A program made the position numbers and the translations under genes. The notes below the pieces were generated by a model. That model searched no databases. It was given only the letters and a program-made list of their open reading frames with translations, and had not been told where the DNA came from. This document shows positions 44,401 to 55,015 of a stretch of 64,000 nucleotides of DNA, piece after piece. The stretch covers positions 305,304 through 369,303 of the forward strand of contig SJOL01008458.1 of assembly GCA_004794785.1 (NCBI GenBank), in the 5' to 3' direction. Every line of letters starts with the position of its first letter. The first letter of the stretch is position 1. The DNA comes from Opisthorchis felineus (lineage: Eukaryota; Platyhelminthes; Trematoda; Opisthorchiida; Opisthorchiidae).

Positions 44401-47400
44401 TAATTAGTACAATTGGTCCAATCCTAGGGAGAATAAACGTCAGCTGTGTATAAACAAAAATAATAATTTTCCGCAAACGATGCAAGAATTGTACCCCTTT
44501 CTGATCATTGTTTGCCACACACGGAATTTATTATTCATTAGGGCAAACAGAGTGTCGTGAAACGTGATGAGCGAACTTTCTCAACAGAAACCCTGTTACA
44601 CTTATTGATGAAGCAGATAATTTCTCCTTTTTTTATCTTTCTAGGTGTTAGGATTTACTAAATGTTAAAAGAACGTAAATTGCTGGATTTTTCAAAACAC
44701 AGTCCTGTTGCCAAACTAATGAGTAAGTCAACATTCGTGGTTTTGTGGCCACCACATCAAAAACTTTCAAGGTTAAAAATATCGTGCAAAATAATATCTA
44801 AAATACTTGTACTTGCCCCTTACTTCTTCGTGCTTTCCCTTTAGCTGTGACGAACGATGGCTTTGTGTTTTTAATCCTTTCGTAGACCTTTAGCTGATGC
44901 CAATAATCAAAAAGCCGTTCCACCCAGTTCATAATCTATTCCGACTTTCGCAGTAATGCAGAAAGACCCTTTTCCTACCAAAGTAATGGTGCGACCGTAG
45001 TAAGCCTGCTTCAGCGGGAAGCTCATGAGTGACAGATTTCATGTCTACGCGCCACACAGTCATTTCTTGACCTAAGTTTCAGAGCGTTCATCAGATAGAC
45101 TAGGTATGCCAGCCTGCTGTAAGTTAACCGGAAACTAAGTGGATGTGTTGATATTCCGTCCGTGTCTAGTTGATCGAAAATGCGAATTACGCATGATCTC
45201 ATTCCTAATTCCGTACATGCTATGTGCCCGTTAGAGGCTACTGTTCTCCAGATAGTCCTTGAAAGGACAACGATATCCAACACAAACAATGAACAGTCAG
45301 TGAGCCTCTTCATTCCGCGTTGACTTCCAAATATTCCAGCAGGCTACACACAAAAAGCTTCAATGTGACGGTTTTCAATTCTCTAATGAGGCATACAGAA
45401 CGCAACAGTAACTTTGAATGGCTGGAAGCTGATAATTAGAGGTAGGGATGATCAGATGTTTTACACAAGAATCCAACGCTTTTACGTTTTTTATTCACTT
45501 GGATGGTAAGTTCTTTAGAAACTCAAAGTAGGAAACATCCCATATCTTCCTTGCTGCGGCAAACTGTACTGTATCCATCAAACAGAAACATGCTGTCTGG
45601 AAATGAATACTAAGTAGTGTCTTTGGGAATTTTCAACAATGAAACGCACAACCAAACTGAATTATTTCCGGCGGGGTCGCAAATAATTCGATTGATTGAA
45701 CCGATAATTCACCTGGGGAAATTATAATTTTAGAGGTGCCGAATAATGAATTCCATATATTTTTTCAAAGAAGACTGTTCTGTATAATATTCAACGAGTA
45801 ATAATAGCAGACTGATATGCTGCTTTTGACATATCCCAAATATTTTTCAACATTTATTACTAGTAAAGGCACAGTAATCCAGCATGACTCGATACTCTTC
45901 AGCAGGTAGAATGATGGTCTTGAAATTCATTGCACGAAGCAAAGTAGCACCGATTTTCTGTCTACTGGCAGATGAGTCCGGAATTTTCTCTTTCAAAGGA
46001 GTGATAAGTGGGAACAATTGGTCAAATTTCTACATTTCATCACCATAAGTGACCGGGCTGACGACTCAAAATTGGCTTCGGAATTCGCAAATTATATCGT
46101 ATGCAGTCTATTTTTGGCAGCTTATCCAGAGAAAAATACAGTACTGTTTATCAACAATTTCTGCACGCTTTATTGTCTGCTTCAATTTGAAGGAATGGAA
46201 TTTAAAGATGCTGTCAACTGAATATAGGACTGCTCGATCTGGCAATCAAGCACATCAGAATCGATAGGAGATTACGACCAGAAATGCTCGTCGGCCTAGA
46301 ACAATACCTCACTAAGGCTTAAAATGTTTTCTATGCATTTGGCAGCCTTGTTTTGTGGCAAGCACACTCATTAAAAAAGATGAATCAAAGCAATCTTCGT
46401 TGAACTTACGGTGAAACCCGAGCCAATATATGGGTTGTTAGGGGTTGTTATTTGACACCACACATAGTTGCATGTCTGTCTAACTTCTTCAGTAATTTAT
46501 GTTGTTCCAGTAATTTAAGAGAACGATCTCTGTACATTTCAGTATACATACTTTTTACTCAGACAGAGATCTGCTCCATACCACTCAATTTCTCGGTAGG
46601 CATGCGTGCCTTACTGTCACCCTACATTTTTTGCCTGTACTAGCTAATGATGTGAGAATAGACTTTCCATAACCATTTCATAATTTGGGAGTGCCAAGTG
46701 AAAATACAATGACACGTACTACTACGGACGCTAAGTACACCTCAAGGGCATTAAGTAATCAAGACGCATGAGAAGGTTTAGTATCATTTACTTCCGCCAT
46801 AAATGCGAGCTTAGTAAAACCGGGCCTGTGGCAACAACGTTCCTCTACGAAACCTCATGCCTGCAATTTAACGCAGTGGTTTCCTTAAACACGAGAATAA
46901 AACCATGCCCAAGTGTCCAAGCAAAACGTTGCGCTTGACCGAATTCTGCGAATTTCGATGATTGAGGCCAGTGTATTTATTCGCCAAAAATTTAAAGACT
47001 GGTGTGGATAAATTTTTTTGCAGGCGACAAATTTTTTCGCTCAAAGAAAACTACTTGGTCACCCTAACCATTAAGAAATCTCCTGGACTTGCGCCAAAAC
47101 AATGTCATTGGCTTCAGAGAGGTTTGGTAAACAATCGGTGGATTTGTTGCTGGGCAACGATGACTACCCAATCGGTCCCAAACATTTTCCAATTGAATGT
47201 CATTGGCTGTTTAAACCCTTGTCATCAAGGACAGGCAATTAATTAGAGGATGAAAACTTTGGTCAGTCTATGTTTGTACGCACATGGAGGCTTTTGCTGA
47301 AGCATCAAAGATGTCTCACAATAAGTTTCCTACCAAATGAAAGCGTCTTCCTTGGAGGATCCGAGGCAGCATTTTACATCAGACACCAATCTACATAAAA

Positions 47401-48435
47401 CCTTCTTGAGACCAGTCAACCTGTCACTTTTTATGGTGTGTTCTCTTGCATGACAGTGACGTCCTAGCAGAGCCATGGGGTTCACATGCACACAGCCTTC
47501 TCTTGTTCCAGCGCAACTATTTTGGTGAGTCCAGTGTAAAGGTTGAAGCACTTGGATCAGTTTTCTCTCTTACAGGAGCTCATAAGCAGCGATTTTTCCA
47601 CAGCTCCTGCGACCACCTACAACTATGCAGAAATATAATATTGCCTGTGCCAGCACAACTAAAGTCGCCGGACTCACTGCTATTTGTATTCAAAGTCACC
47701 TTATATGCGGATACCTGGTTTATCCAGAATGCTGGTGCATCAGAGTCTGAATCAGTAACTGAGTATCGCAGAAAGAGGGACATTATACCAGCCTAAGACG
47801 AAGGCTGTAATCATCTAAAAACTCGTGTAATAGTCATATTTTTGCATGGTAAATCAACCATAGTAGTGAATAGGTTTATTCGTAGCTTGTATTTTTTCAA
47901 TTAACCTTCAGCCAACTTAATATAACCCATAAACGGCATAACCAAAACAACCAAAATATGCACATTTGACCCGTCCTCAATCCACCAGAAGCAAAAGATT
48001 CTCAGGCTGATGTCAGAGAAGAAATCAAATTACAACTAACAATTCTGTTCTCGCTTGAATTTAAAAGCGAAAGTAACTTTAAATTATGCATCAAACAGTT
48101 TTTGTCTGAGAAAGTCAATGGACCAAGAAAGGCGATAATTGATGCTGCTTCAAATTCTCGGGTTTAGTTTCCACCGATAGATCTTGGAAATGAAAAGAGT
48201 GTATTTAACACCTACATCACTTACGCCTAAACTGACAGCGCATTATTCGTTCGCCTGCGGTCTAAGCGGAAGCGGAACCAAAATTAAAAAAATAATACAT
48301 CTTCCAGGGAAGATAGAATCTTATTCAGGAAGTTAAACTGTAGCGTAAGCACTTTTGTTCCAGACTTGGCGGTGACAAAACTATTTGACAAGTAATTGGA
48401 TGCTATGAGCCGTATAGCTTTGCCCATCTGAAGTC
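38449..48435. other. 10 kb intergenic, no feature recognised
   Basis: This is A+T-rich sequence with scattered short open frames and no conserved motif, RNA gene or repeat that I can support. A highly decayed gene or transposon could be missed by eye. Confidence 0.45.
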
Positions 48436-48603
48436 ACAAGGAAAGCGCATCCCATTGGTGAAATATGGCCTTTAAAATCATTAGCGACAGATTCGGCTGT
48501 GTTCCAGGCAAGTTTCCGATCAAAACAAAATTGGTATGCAAATGAGGGTATAAGTCTAATTTAGTGCTATTTCAGCACAAGTAGAACATAGTGTTGACGG
48601 AAA

Positions 48604-48662
48604 CTCGGAGACTGCGCCTATCTGATGAGCCCTAAGAAGGGCAAAACCGGTTGTGCGCTGTG
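48604..48662 (+). ncRNA. type I hammerhead ribozyme, copy 1 (G12 mutated)
   Basis: The core CTGATGA is at 48622-48628, stem II GCCC-TAAGAA-GGGC at 48629-48642, then AAAA (instead of GAAA) at 48643-48646 and palindromic ACCGGT at 48646-48651. The cleavage-site base would be U at 48652. Stem I pairs GCGC 48614-48617 with GCGC 48655-48658. The G12-to-A change should abolish or strongly reduce cleavage. Confidence 0.85.
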
Positions 48663-48883
48663 AAAGATTTTGCGGCAAACTTGTGAGTAGTTTCCCATAT
48701 GAAAACCTACCGCAATATCTCATATATGATACAGACTGAAACCTGAGGCGGCCTTTGTGCAGCACATTCAGTTGAAGAATATCATATCATAAACTAAATC
48801 AGAAACTAAATTCACTTGCACATAAGAGTATCTGTCGAAATCAGTCCAATTTGGGTTCTAGTAGAACATACAGTGACGAAACC

Positions 48884-48945
48884 TCGGAGACTGTGTCTAA
48901 CTGATGAGCCCCAAGAATGGTGAAACCGGTCGTGCTCTCTCAAAT
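48884..48945 (+). ncRNA. type I hammerhead ribozyme, copy 2 (core intact)
   Basis: The core CTGATGA is at 48901-48907, stem II GCCC-CAAGAA-TGGT at 48908-48921 (one wobble and one changed pair), GAAA at 48922-48925 and ACCGGT at 48925-48930. Cleavage is predicted after C48931 (GUC). Stem I is weaker than in the other copies (GAGA with TCTC, interrupted). All invariant core bases are present. Confidence 0.85.
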
Positions 48946-49070
48946 AGTTTTCAACAACCTTATGGATAGTATACTAAGTCTATACTATGCATTTCAATAT
49001 CTCGGATATCGTACCAACTGAAACATAAGGTAGCCTCGTAATGCACTACTCATATGGTTGCTGAAAATTC

Positions 49071-49131
49071 TTCGACAACCCACGACCGGTTTCGCCCTTC
49101 TTGGGGCTCATCAGGTAGGCGCACTCCCCGA
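49071..49131 (-). ncRNA. type I hammerhead ribozyme, copy 3 (best preserved)
   Basis: On the minus strand, CTGATGA lies at 49113-49107, stem II GCCC-CAAGAA-GGGC is fully paired, GAAA is at 49092-49089 and ACCGGT at 49089-49084. Cleavage is predicted between C49083 and 49082 (GUC). Stem I forms five pairs between GTGGG (49082-49078) and CCTAC (49118-49114). Every conserved core position is kept, so this copy is the best candidate for activity. Confidence 0.9.
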
Positions 49132-49480
49132 GTTTCCGTCAACCTTATGTTCTACTTGAAACCGAATAGCACGAAATTAGCGAGTAGTGCATTACGAATA
49201 TACATGTATCGTGATATCTCGAATATCGTAGCAACTGAAATATGAGGCGGCCTGGTGCAGCAAATTCAGTTGCCTGGAAACATCACAAACGAGAGATTCA
49301 GCTGGGTTCCAGGTGAGTCACTCGCAAAACCGAATTTGTTTACAAATGAGTGTATTTCGCTTAAGGTAGCCTGTTGCAGCGCATTCATTTGAGAACATCC
49401 CAAATGAGGGTTTCAACTAGTGAGTCCCCGTCAAAGACAAATTGCTATGCAAATGAGTTCATAAGCATTAAGGTGGTTCC

Positions 49481-50804
49481 CACAGAATTGCTTAAAATTG
49501 TTCCAGATCGCGAACGCCATCCAACAGGCTTGCTGACAAATCAAAGCAATTAACCAGTGCTCTGCAAGGATTTTCGTGTGCCCCTTTTGGTGAGTGCTTA
49601 TTCAAGTGTCTGAAATGCACTTAACTCTCGGTTTTGATCTGACGTCAGTGACATCCTTAAAACTTAGATCAACGATGACATCAAAGTGAAAAAACATGTG
49701 AAAAATGTCACTGTCATGAGGACATCTCCCAAATGTCGGAGACGTACTGAGAACCACAAGATCCAAAAAGGTCTTATGATAAGCGGATTTAGCGTGGTGT
49801 TGTCACTAAAAAAACTAATGCCCACTTCGCTTTCATGTTCACATTCCTCAGAAGATCATTTATGTCACTAAAAAATGAATTCCGGATGTGCGAAAGAACT
49901 CGCGGCAAAATGCCATAAACGTCCTGTTTTTCAATCACATTGCTTGAAAGCTATGTGAACGTCAATTTTGGATGAGTGTGGTGATATCAAGAAATTTCTG
50001 ATAATGCATTTAGGAAGTTACCAGGGTCCACCAACATCTGTGCTATGCCAGACAAGGTACCACGGGTAAACAAACGTACACTCTACCCTCCTGGGAGCCT
50101 CTAATTTAACCAGCACTACGATAGCCCGAAGTCAAGCTAGTTTTCTTCAAGCGACAATAGCTTTGCAAAATGAAATAAATATGCAATCAATCGAGAACAC
50201 AATGTACGATGAACAGTGCACGCATTTTGACCATTTTTCATTTATTTCGGGGGTTTCTGCGGAAAACATCGATTAGAATGGCAAATTTTAATCAACATTT
50301 ATCAGAGTTTTTCTGAAGTGAAAAAATCCCCAACAAAGACCACATTGTTTTTAAGGATTTGAATAAATTGTAAGCATTCAGCGGAATTTCTCTCAGCAGT
50401 AAACAGAGCAATCCTGGTCAGAGCGACAATTGGGAAATTTCGTAATTATATGAAAATAGGCTTTCGGATTCTATCATTTTAGGGCACACAAAACAGGCTC
50501 CAGAAAATTCGAACGCTTCGTGACTGACAAAAATGTCTCATCATGTGCAGATAGTTTGCCTCTTCAAAAATTCTAGTCTCTTCTTGGGCTAGGTGGATAG
50601 ACTTAGCATTGTTTCGCGTATTCACAAGGAATAATTGATAGACGTGAAGACGTCGGGCTTAAAATCCACGACTGTGGCTCGTGTTCTCTCCAGCTGACTG
50701 GTGCAGGCTTCATAAATTTAACCTTTCTTATAAAGGTATATTGGCTTCAAAGCCGCTGAAAATCACCCAGTCCGTTGTCAGAAAAACCATACAGAAAGAA
50801 TATG
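49481..50804. other. intergenic, no gene recognised
   Basis: I see no coding family or structured repeat in this stretch. The part next to 50805 could be upstream retroelement sequence that is too decayed to identify. Confidence 0.45.
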
Positions 50805-51010
50805 GAGAATCACGCGCCTTATGGACTGTTTGTAGATTACAAAACGGCCTTCTACTCGGTCAACGGAAAATAGTTTTGGTCGTTTTGCGAATACCTGATT
50901 GCCTGCCCATATTTATCAAGCTCCCCAAAGGAGTTAAAAGCCCTACTGCCAATGGTGCAACTGAGTTCAAAATGGATACAGGGGCAGATCCGTTCCAATA
51001 ATTTCCAAAC
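50805..51010 (+). mobile_element. reverse transcriptase remnant of a LINE
   Basis: One frame reads YGLFVDYKTAFYSVNGK then FW, the palm motif A of LINE reverse transcriptases (FVDYxxAFDSVNR). A neighbouring frame continues with IPDCLPIFIKLPKG and NGATEFKMDTGAD, matching the positions of GIPxxxIxLIKxLY, NGxxSxxFxVxTGVRQG. At least one frameshift and one stop separate the parts. The element appears different from the RTE-like copies at 5-12 kb. No ADD motif is found downstream. Confidence 0.5.
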
Positions 51011-54000
51011 GTTGTATAACATCTATCCCCGCGAATACGTTCTGTCATTGCAAAAATGCTGTAGCAGTGGAATTCCGGTGCGATTGTTGCCTTTTCCAGC
51101 CATAACACCACTAAAAAGACTTGAAAATGGTTCCGGTTTATTCCCGCATTCTGAGATGGAATTACTGCACCTGACAATGGCTACGCTCGGTGCCTGTTTG
51201 AGTCGACCTAGTATAAACATAAATATAAATAAATAATATATACATAACATGTATATATAATATGAGTGTTCGCAAAACGATTGTCACCTTCTACTTACTG
51301 TGCGTTGGAAATAAAATGCCAGGTATTTAGCATGGTTTGGTGAGATGAATTAATGTGTGGATTTCTGCTTTGGCCTAGAGTTATTTCAACCAATCACCTA
51401 GGGGTGCGCAGTTATGGTAAGGCACGAACTGACAAAAACTAGCATGAAATTAGATTCTCTGCAAAAAAACGGCTGGAGTAATGATTACTTTACCATGGAT
51501 ACCGATGTCACAACATGTCAGGCTTTGGTACTGCCTCCGTTGTTGGGCACCAAGTTCTGCACACCTTGCAAAAGATATGTTCCGAACATTTACCGGTTTC
51601 AATCAAACTTCTTCAAACCGAAATCTCAAGCAGAACCCCAAAAACTAGGACTCTTTAGTAAAGGGCATATAGAGTCACTTGCGAAACAATGCGCAACCGG
51701 CTGCGCTGGTTAGTTCACTTCGAGCAAATAGCTTAAACTCGAATCCCAAAAACTTACAGACAGTCAGCTGAGAAACGCAGGTCAAAATTAGGGACTCCTA
51801 TCCGACACTTAGGACAACACTCAGGTAGGCTAAAAAGTTGTAATTTCTGTTCCGGGAAAAGAAAAAAGTGGCTGTTAAAATAGAGGCCCGATGAACTTAT
51901 GTCCTCACAGGCAATGGAAGCTTTGAAAAGAGATGTCTCATTGCCACGCACTAATAAACAAATTGGGAAGGGGCTGCATTTTCTTTTGCAGTCTTGGCCA
52001 TACAGACTTGCGCAACGAATGCGCTAACCTCAGTGATATCTGCAGTATGGATCAGAAATGTACTCACCCACCCAGAAACTGCCCACATACAGCATTCATT
52101 TTAATATTCGACTCCACTCGCAGCACCTAGGCTGTCCACATCTGCACAAGCCTACCGTAAGCATACTACTGTTCGCCGGCAAACAGTTATTCACCAACGA
52201 AATTGAATTCAATGATAAGACGATATCTTAATGTTGCATGCTATTAAACCGGACTACATTCCGCGCAAGAGCCAAACATTCCGTACAACCAACCACTCTC
52301 ACTTTCCAGAACAAAAGTTAATTTCCGTTTTACTTACCAATTAGCTGTTTGTTATTCAAGTTTCAACTTTCCACCGAGCTATCTTTAGATCTGCTTGCAG
52401 AGTGGGGCTACAAGCAATGTACACTTCGTCAGTTTCACTATAAAAACACCAGATGAACATCACTGTTGACTTACAATACAAAGACAAGAGGTGTCCGCAG
52501 ACTGCACTTTAGACTAAACTGTGGCAAATACTCAAGTCGGTTGATTTTCCTGTAGGCTTTATGGCAAAATAACCGTATAATCATAAGCATATGCTGCTTT
52601 GAATGTAACAAGGGAAAGTGTTATGTAAGTCACATTGAGGTTTTATATGATCCAGGCTGAAAGGAACTTGTCCAACAATACTGACAATCTCCGGTATCCG
52701 AGCAGACAGATGTCAACCAAATGAGCTACCTTGAATACTTCACTACAACTGAAAGTAAAGGAGGTATTGCGATCTACATATAACTGAATAACACCATGAA
52801 TGAGATATTTTCTCCATGACCTTTGCTTTCAAGGCAAAGTAATAAACAAGTGAGTGTTCTAATGAATGCTGACGAGGGATCGAGTGAAAATAAGTCCAAT
52901 CAATCACGTAAATATGGAGGTGACAACTTCCAACTTTGTGTGAAAGGCTTGTATTGCCAACAGTCACGAAAACGGAAAGGTGTACGAGGAAGTTTTATAA
53001 ATTTGTGTTTATTTTGCCTTAGTTGCTTTAGCTGTACAGTATCCGAGTAAGTTGCGCCTAACTGCAACTTGTACTGGAAATTCATCTTTGGAACTCATTT
53101 ACGTTGCTAGAAACTCCAGGCCTTAGCCATTAAAGATCATTCAGTTTGTCCAAAAGCTTTTCTGTCATTCATTATTTCTTCCGATAATAGATGTTTGGAT
53201 CAATTCTATGGCCGTATATAGAGAAAATACTAATTACGTAATCCAGGGACGTTGGGTTGTTTAAACTTAATTTGCTTGGTTATTAGCTATAAAGGAAAAA
53301 ATTCGCCTACACAGGATGAAAACCAGTTTTAAAAAAATGTTCACGAAGCCTTTTCTATTTAACTCCAAGTTCGTTGTCGTTGTCTTGCGCAGTGTCCGAA
53401 AATAAAGTTTAAAATGATTGAAAATAGCTTATCGTTATACTAACTCCAAACTACTTAAGGCCAAAACTTAATTTTATGTTCACCAAGTGGTGTATATCAC
53501 AAGATTACGAAGATTTCTACAATGCTGAATATTTGGTTTTACCAAGGTTATTTTCTTTTGGGTCAGACAGAATTTGCTGCTAAGTGCATTGCAACTTTGT
53601 ACTGTTATATTCAACTAAATAAAATTTCGCACCTGATACGAGGAATACATACATTATCCTAACGCCAGATTACAATTGATTAAATTATAGAACATACGTG
53701 TTGCTTGTGAAATTAAGATGAGAAATTACTAATATGCTATGTACAAACTAACTGGAACCAGTGACAAATTTTTCTCAAACTTATTTTTCATACCATCCAG
53801 CTCCTTTCTGTTACATCATGGGCAAACAGGTCCAACCGATATTTTGTGTTAGTTTTTCAGTAATCAGATCTCTAAGACCGCAGACGTATTTCAATTACCT
53901 CAATGCTATCGTTATTTTGCCTCATAAATCCTACAAATGTAGCAATATCCACAGCTTTGCAGAATTATTGTCTCCTAAATCTTGTGCGCAATCAATTTCA

Positions 54001-54472
54001 CGCGTCCTAAATTGGATGCATCTGTTATCTACGACAGTCATCTGTTACTTTACCCCGGCTAACGGACCTCGGGCATTTTGACATCAGGAGACATGACAGC
54101 GCTAAAACCATTAGCATGAACCATGGAGGCAAAAAGCAAGAATGAATTTTCATTGGCTTTTTCGTAGCATTTTTGAAGCTTATATACCGTCAGCTTAGAA
54201 AGCAAAGTAGTGTTTCAGTTACCATGGGAGAAGTTTGATGGCATGCTAATCCGTCGAAACAAAGGCGGGGTTATTGGTAAAATCTGATTATGGATCACAG
54301 TCTTATCAGAAAAAAACATTCCTGCTCACTTAGTTTAACGTACTTCGTGAGGGCAAATAAAGGAAAAATCTGAGGACGATAAATTCAAAGCAGAATACTA
54401 ATTTAAAAGCAAATTATCACATGCATGATCAAACTGGGTTGTAGGCCTAAAGCTTAACCACGTCCTAATTTT
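51011..54472. other. intergenic, A+T-rich, no gene recognised
   Basis: A simple AT-rich tract (ATAAACATAAATATAAATA... to about 51262) follows the RT remnant and could be the element's tail. The rest shows no recognisable coding or RNA feature. Confidence 0.45.
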
Positions 54473-54800
54473 TCAACCAGGGGTCCGCAACCAACTCAAA
54501 GGCGGCCAAATGGTTTCCGAATCCTGCTTGACTAAGTCTTGCCATTTGAGAATCCGGGTGAAAAAAAGCGTACAGAAATCCGACAGATGGGATGAAACGT
54601 TTTTGCGGAGTACAGGTAACATATGATCACATAAGTCTGAAATATGAGCTGAACTGCATGCCTTTTGCCTGTGTTTATTTTCAGAAAAATACTTGACGTA
54701 CCTAAATATAGGTGAGAGAAATGCAATGTAGTTGCGCAAACTGACAGTGACTGACCTTCCTCTGCTAAGCTGTGTGACTGAGGTTTTCGGGGTCGGAAGG
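54473..54800 (-). mobile_element. possible Gypsy-like pol remnant (RT thumb / RNase H junction)
   Basis: The minus-strand frame reads LPTPKTS, LRNYIAFLSPIFRYVKYFSE, LPVLRKNV, LSDF and RILKWQDLVKQ. The spacing of these blocks resembles the WPxPKxxxxLRSFLGLxxYYRRFxxxFSE ... LxKKxV ... PxLxxPDxxKPF stretch of Gypsy/Ty3 pol. Identity is low, no RNase H catalytic residues can be pointed out, and no integrase follows at lower coordinates. It may be coincidental. Confidence 0.3.
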
Positions 54801-54879
54801 CATGTTTTCTGAAATGTGAAAGTATTAGGGATGGATAACTATGGATTCGTTACCTGATGAGCTTAAAAGCCAACAACCA

Positions 54880-55015
54880 TTTTCACCTGTCTATAAGTAA
54901 CACAATGCCCATCTTTCATGATCTACGGTCGGTTTCGTCCTTCCTCTGGCTCATCAGGTAGGCGCAGTTCCTGAGTGCTCCTCAACATAAACTCTATGAA
55001 AACAAAATTTTCCGG
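54880..55015 (-). mobile_element. hammerhead-repeat copy on the minus strand
   Basis: Read on the minus strand it contains AGAGTTTATGTTGAGG, AACTGCGCCTACCTGATGAG, the hammerhead, and a diverged downstream part. The match to the 48-49 kb units is limited to about 100 bp around the ribozyme. Confidence 0.7.
54918..54975 (-). ncRNA. type I hammerhead ribozyme, copy 4 (decayed cleavage site)
   Basis: The minus strand has CTGATGA at 54957-54951, stem II GCCAGAGGAAGGAC with mismatches, and GAAA at 54936-54933. The ACCGGTC of other copies is changed to ACCGACC, so U16.1 and stem III are lost. The core is recognisable but activity is unlikely. Confidence 0.75.

Larger units (their letters stand above)
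48436..49480 (+). mobile_element. cluster of hammerhead-ribozyme repeat units (retrozyme / Sm-alpha-like)
   Basis: About 1 kb is built from units of about 280 bp. Each unit has GTAGAACAT, GTTGACGGAAACTC, the hammerhead, AGTTTTCAACAACC, ATATCTCGGATATCGTACC, AACTGAAACCTGAGGCGGCC, CATTCAGTTG, GGGTTCCAGGTGAGTC and TATGCAAATGAG. Units at 48580-48840 and 48858-49040 are direct repeats. 49041-49175 is the same region inverted. 49180-49480 is direct again and holds two tail pieces without ribozyme. A ribozyme-less tail also precedes at 48436-48575. The organisation resembles schistosome Sm-alpha and animal retrozymes. Confidence 0.8.

Noticed and set aside
50930..51000. FKMDTGAD read as a retropepsin active site (LTR retrotransposon protease)
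   Set aside because: The preceding 100 bases encode an LINE-type FVDYKTAF palm motif followed by IFIKL and NGATEF, so DTGAD sits where TGVRQG is expected in a reverse transcriptase. The protease reading has no supporting neighbours.
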